NCBI GenBank assembly: GCA_000697055.1
Contig: JNDT01002186.1
Coordinates: 1-20,672, forward strand
Reading direction: 5' to 3'
Length of the DNA stretch: 20,672 bases
From: Saksenaea vasiformis B4078
Lineage: Eukaryota > Mucoromycota > Mucoromycetes > Mucorales > Saksenaeaceae
Under the pieces are notes generated by a model that saw nothing but the letters and a program-made list of their open reading frames with translations, ran no database searches and was not told the origin of the DNA. Positions 17,702-20,672 of this stretch are shown piece after piece. Numbering within the stretch: the stretch's first letter is position 1; each line of letters starts with the position of its first letter. A program made the translations under genes and the position numbers.

Positions 17702-19210
17702 ATGCTTATTAACGGCGTCAAATTTGCGTGCGCCACCTGCATCAAGGTTCGTGAAATCGTCATAGGTGACACGTTTGTTTCAAAATGGCTGATCATTGTA
17801 CTACCTTACTTCTTTTCGCAGGGTCATCGCTCTTCGAACTGTAACCACCTCGACCGACCACTCTTCGAAATTCGAAAAAAAGGACGTCCTGTAACTCAAT
17901 GTACTTATTGCAGGGATTTAAGAAAGACAAAGCAAATACATATCAAATGTGTCTGTGGCAACAAGTCAAAAAGTAAATGATTCTCTTCCCTAACCCTCCC
18001 CCCCTTTCTTACAAGAAATCGTCTCGACTAAAAAAAAACAAAAATTCTTCTTTTCCTAGTTGATAATTCATCATCACAAAGACAAATCGACTCCTTTTCG
18101 ACCTGTTCCCGTTGTTCAATCAATTCGAAGAAAAATAGTACTCAGTCTTCTTGTTGTACATGTCCTGAAAAACCCACGATGCGCTCTTTATCTATTTCAA
18201 CCGCGCCACCTAATAACACACCTGTTATTCCCGACAGCTCCGACATCAATCATTATCTGGATAATACAACTCAACCTTCTTCATTAAGCGATTCCGCTTA
18301 TTCATGGGCCGTCGTCAGTAGTCAACAACAACATCCTGTTCAACGTAATGACTCTACACTTAATCATTTTGGTTTTGTCTTTCAAAAACCCCAAGGAACT
18401 GTGCCTCGCTTTTTTAATGCTCAACCAAAAAGCCCTCGTCGTCGCTCCACAACAAAACGTTCCGTGAATCGTCAGTCAGGTCGATCCACTACTACTACCT
18501 CCTCTGGTTATATGTCCGACACCTCCATCCCTTCCTCTTCTCCTACGGCTTCTATACCTATGCTCCCGTCCTCTTCCGACCTGGGTTTTACTTTACCCAA
18601 AGACGATGGACTACAGGTGTCGTCGTTTGACAATGGACAAATCCATCCCCCCATATCCGAAGCCGATCATGCCGCCATTGCTGCTGCTGCCGCAACCGAA
18701 GATGAAGTCTTGGTGCGTGGTTTAACCATGACAAGCCCTGATGATCTAACGGCTCTCCTCAATGAAGTACTGACCCATGAAGACAGACCTCCTCCGCCAC
18801 CCCCACAAATGCCGGCCTTGTCTCTTCCGTTGTCCACCTCCTCTTCCTCCTCGTCCTGTTCGGCCGTCCCCGTAGCAACTCCCCCTCGCTCAAATTACTG
18901 TGGAAGTTTTGCTCCTCAACCGACCTGTCGTCTCGGAGGTGGTAGTTTTGATCAAGGCGAATCCGTGGTTATCACCATTACACCATTATCCAAGTCAGGA
19001 CATGAAGAAAATGCAAATAGAATGACAACACGTATTGTTACTTGTTATTGTGGCCCAACCTGTACATGTCCCGGCTGTTTTGTCCATCCAGGCAACTTTT
19101 TCCTTGGCAACGGAACCCTCGATCCCTACGCTGGCCTTTTTACTGCTCAAAGAGCCTCATCCTCCACCTCCTCCTCTTACAGTTCGGATGACGATGACCG
19201 TCGTATCTAA
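17702..19210 (+). CDS. Copper-fist transcription factor (Mac1/Cuf1/Ace1 type)
   Basis: Three exons (17702-17746, 17822-17972, 18060-19210) give 448 residues. Residues 1-61 are a textbook copper fist: INGVKFACATCIK-GHR, zinc ligands C10, C13, C22 and H24, the KKGRP minor-groove motif (34-38), and copper-binding-type cysteines C42, C45, C58 and C60. A second Cys cluster follows (C81, C84, C97, C98, C100). The middle is Ser/Pro/Thr-rich with poly-Ala and poly-Pro runs, typical of an activation region. Residues 394-408 are CYCGPTCTCPGCFVH, i.e. C-x-C-x3-C-x-C-x2-C-x2-H, like the C-terminal copper-sensing motifs of Mac1/Cuf1. Known role of the family: nuclear copper-dependent control of copper uptake or detoxification genes. 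The C-terminal motif favours a copper-starvation activator (Mac1/Cuf1) over Ace1. Intron 1 (75 nt) has no in-frame stop. Confidence 0.92.
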
Positions 19211-19595
19211 GTACAAAAGAAAAACAACCAACTAACCTTATGCCCCTTCCTTTTCTCTTTTTAAGCCACTTTTATTATCTATTGTATATAGCGCCGTGTG
19301 TTTTTATATTCTTTCGTTCATCTGCTTTTAGTATGCCACTTACCTATACTTTTTCTTTTTCTTTTTTTTTTTTTGTTCTTTCTTTTCTTATGTCAGTAGT
19401 ACGAAATATGCATTTTGCAATTACGATTGTTTGAAAATAGATTTTTTTTTTAAAAAAAAAAAAGAAAAAAAGTCGTTCACTTTGCGCCAATGGGGACGGC
19501 TGTTACTTCATGGCAACAACAAACGCGCTGTACTACCATTGAACAAATGTTTGATTCTTTTTTTTTTTTTTTTCTCTATGCACTCCAAAACCCCT
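19211..19595. other. Convergent 3' intergenic region
   Basis: T-rich DNA between the stop of the copper-fist gene and the 3' end of the minus-strand adenosyltransferase gene. It has poly-T at about 19363-19372, a T9/A11 pair at 19442-19462 that could form a hairpin, and poly-T at 19558-19573. No gene is visible. Confidence 0.5.
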
Positions 19596-19601
19596 TTTAT
19601 T
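19596..19601 (-). terminator. AATAAA signal of the cobalamin adenosyltransferase gene
   Basis: AATAAA on the coding strand eight bases after the TAA stop at 19610-19612. Confidence 0.5.
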
Positions 19602-19609
19602 CAATCGGG

Positions 19610-20598
19610 TTAATCGTTACTTTCTGTCTGTTTTCGGTATATCTTTTCTGTTTTGCCGTCTTTCATGGCAATATATCTCGCCGATTGGAAAAAGTAATCG
19701 CTTAACCTTTTTCCCTCAAAACATGAGAATGTGGGTTCCCAGCAGCTCTTCCTCCCGCCCCGAAGGTTTACCTGTTTACAAAGACGCCTATCTCTTCTTC
19801 ACACTCTCCTTCTCTAAGAAGAGGTTGTATGCGACGTTCTAGACGACGGCAGACAGCTCGTGCCACCTGCAGGTGAGAACTTGCTAACCCTCCCGACTAA
19901 AAAAAGCAGCTGGATAAACAAGAAAAGAGAGAGACATACAGACAAACACAACTCACGGGAAGAATGAAATGCGTTAATTTAGGCAAAACATCCGTCATTT
20001 CATCAATCCATGTTTCCAACATTTTCGCACAGGTTTCAGCAGCAAATGCTGTCTTCTCTTTTTTCAACTTTTTAGCAAGAAAGGAACAGAGCCCTTTGTT
20101 TGACTTGCCTAGTTTTCTTTCGTCACTTCCTGTGCGTGGTGTGGCGATCGCTGCGCCAAGATCTTGTAACCAACATTGGATCTTTTTGAAACGGATAAAA
20201 AGGAACATACATTTGGGCTTTGTACTTTACCTTTTCCAGTTGTCTACCGAGGCGGTTGTCTTCATTTTCTATGGCGTCACAGTACTCCATTGCTAACCTA
20301 ACGTACGTACGGATCAGACTATTGGATGCCTGCAGTTCTATCTTTACCCAAGATGGCAGCTTAGTTCATCCGATGTGCCTATGTAATGCAAAGGATGAAT
20401 ATAACACAAAGAAGAAATAAATAAATAAATAGACATCTGCTTCACCTAGTGCCTCAAACACCGTGTCATCCTTATCACGCCGTTCTCCGTTATATAACCC
20501 AGAAGTGCCTATGCTTTTAAGTTTAACTAATGCTGCTGTTGCTACTACTAAAACTGTATGTTTTTGCCTTTGTCCCCTGTTTTTGTATAAATCTTCAT
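19610..20598 (-). CDS. MMAB: ATP:cob(I)alamin adenosyltransferase (PduO/MMAB type)
   Basis: Seven exons on the minus strand (20568-20598, 20446-20508, 20348-20378, 20231-20297, 19957-20181, 19772-19896, 19610-19706) total 639 nt, 212 residues. Spliced motifs in order are MKIYTKTGDKG (1-11), GLYNGERR, DDTVFEALGTSDELSCHLG, IQCWLQDLGAAIATP (65-79), HFILP-SGG (135-142), VARAVCRRLERR (150-161) and NRLSDYFFQSARY. All are hallmarks of the PduO/MMAB family, and the length is typical of the mature enzyme. It transfers adenosyl from ATP to cob(I)alamin, making the cofactor of methylmalonyl-CoA mutase, in mitochondria in animals. The ATG is preceded by TAG in CGTAG, which could equally be an acceptor, so a targeting exon may lie beyond the window edge. 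Intron 1 uses a GC donor. The gene converges on the copper-fist gene. Confidence 0.92.
20509..20567 (-). other. GC-AG intron in the cobalamin adenosyltransferase gene
   Basis: Exon 1 ends GACAAAG and the intron opens GCAAAA, closing at GCATAG. Splicing gives TGDKG-TSGLYNGERR, exactly the family pattern, through a split G|GC glycine codon. No GT donor nearby yields that junction. Confidence 0.75.
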
Positions 20599-20672
20599 CT
20601 ACGTTGAAATGAAGACACAATGAGGTCTGAATGCTTTCAAAAGAAACGGAAGAGGACGTCTTTTTTTTTTTT

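Overview
The window looks like nuclear DNA of an early-diverging filamentous fungus, most likely Mucoromycota (Mucorales-like). The reasons are genes split by many short introns (46-111 nt), pyrimidine-rich leaders, AATAAA signals just behind stop codons, a copper-fist transcription factor, a multi-exon Fanzor (eukaryotic TnpB-like nuclease) gene, and a cob(I)alamin adenosyltransferase gene. The last is absent from yeasts and most Dikarya. The organism call is inference; all exon models below were built by eye from splice signals and reading-frame continuity.

Layout from left to right. (1) 1-1253 (+): the 3' end of a Spc7/KNL1-type outer-kinetochore gene in seven exons. (2) 1983-2918 and 3215-3991 (+): two intronless tandem paralogs of an unrecognised protein. 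Each is built of two diverged copies of one ~100-residue domain, and one has a long acidic insert in its second copy. (3) 5559-7057 and 8922-10242: a direct segmental duplication. Each copy has a minus-strand gene for a small secreted Gly/His-rich repeat protein, with a conserved TATA box, a 5'UTR intron and about 1 kb of recognisably similar upstream DNA. About 1.8 kb without a convincing gene separates the copies. (4) 10253-13147 (-): a seven-exon Fanzor-like gene with a zinc knuckle, all three RuvC acidic residues and the four-Cys zinc site. It starts 11 bp beyond the end of the duplicated segment, and a ~170-bp module with a perfect 22-bp hairpin lies upstream of it. (5) 13.9-15.9 kb: repeat-rich DNA with a degenerate purine-rich tandem repeat, a GC-rich palindromic island, two more hairpin modules and a truncated zinc-knuckle locus. 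(6) 17702-19210 (+): a three-exon copper-fist regulator with a C-terminal Cys/His motif of the Mac1/Cuf1 type. (7) 19610-20598 (-): a seven-exon ATP:cob(I)alamin adenosyltransferase gene, convergent with the copper-fist gene.

The genes do not form one pathway. Chromosome segregation, metal regulation and B12 activation are host functions; the middle of the window is a young accessory region of tandem duplications, secreted repeat proteins and a mobile RNA-guided-nuclease-type gene. The Fanzor locus and its hairpin modules are the most interesting system here.
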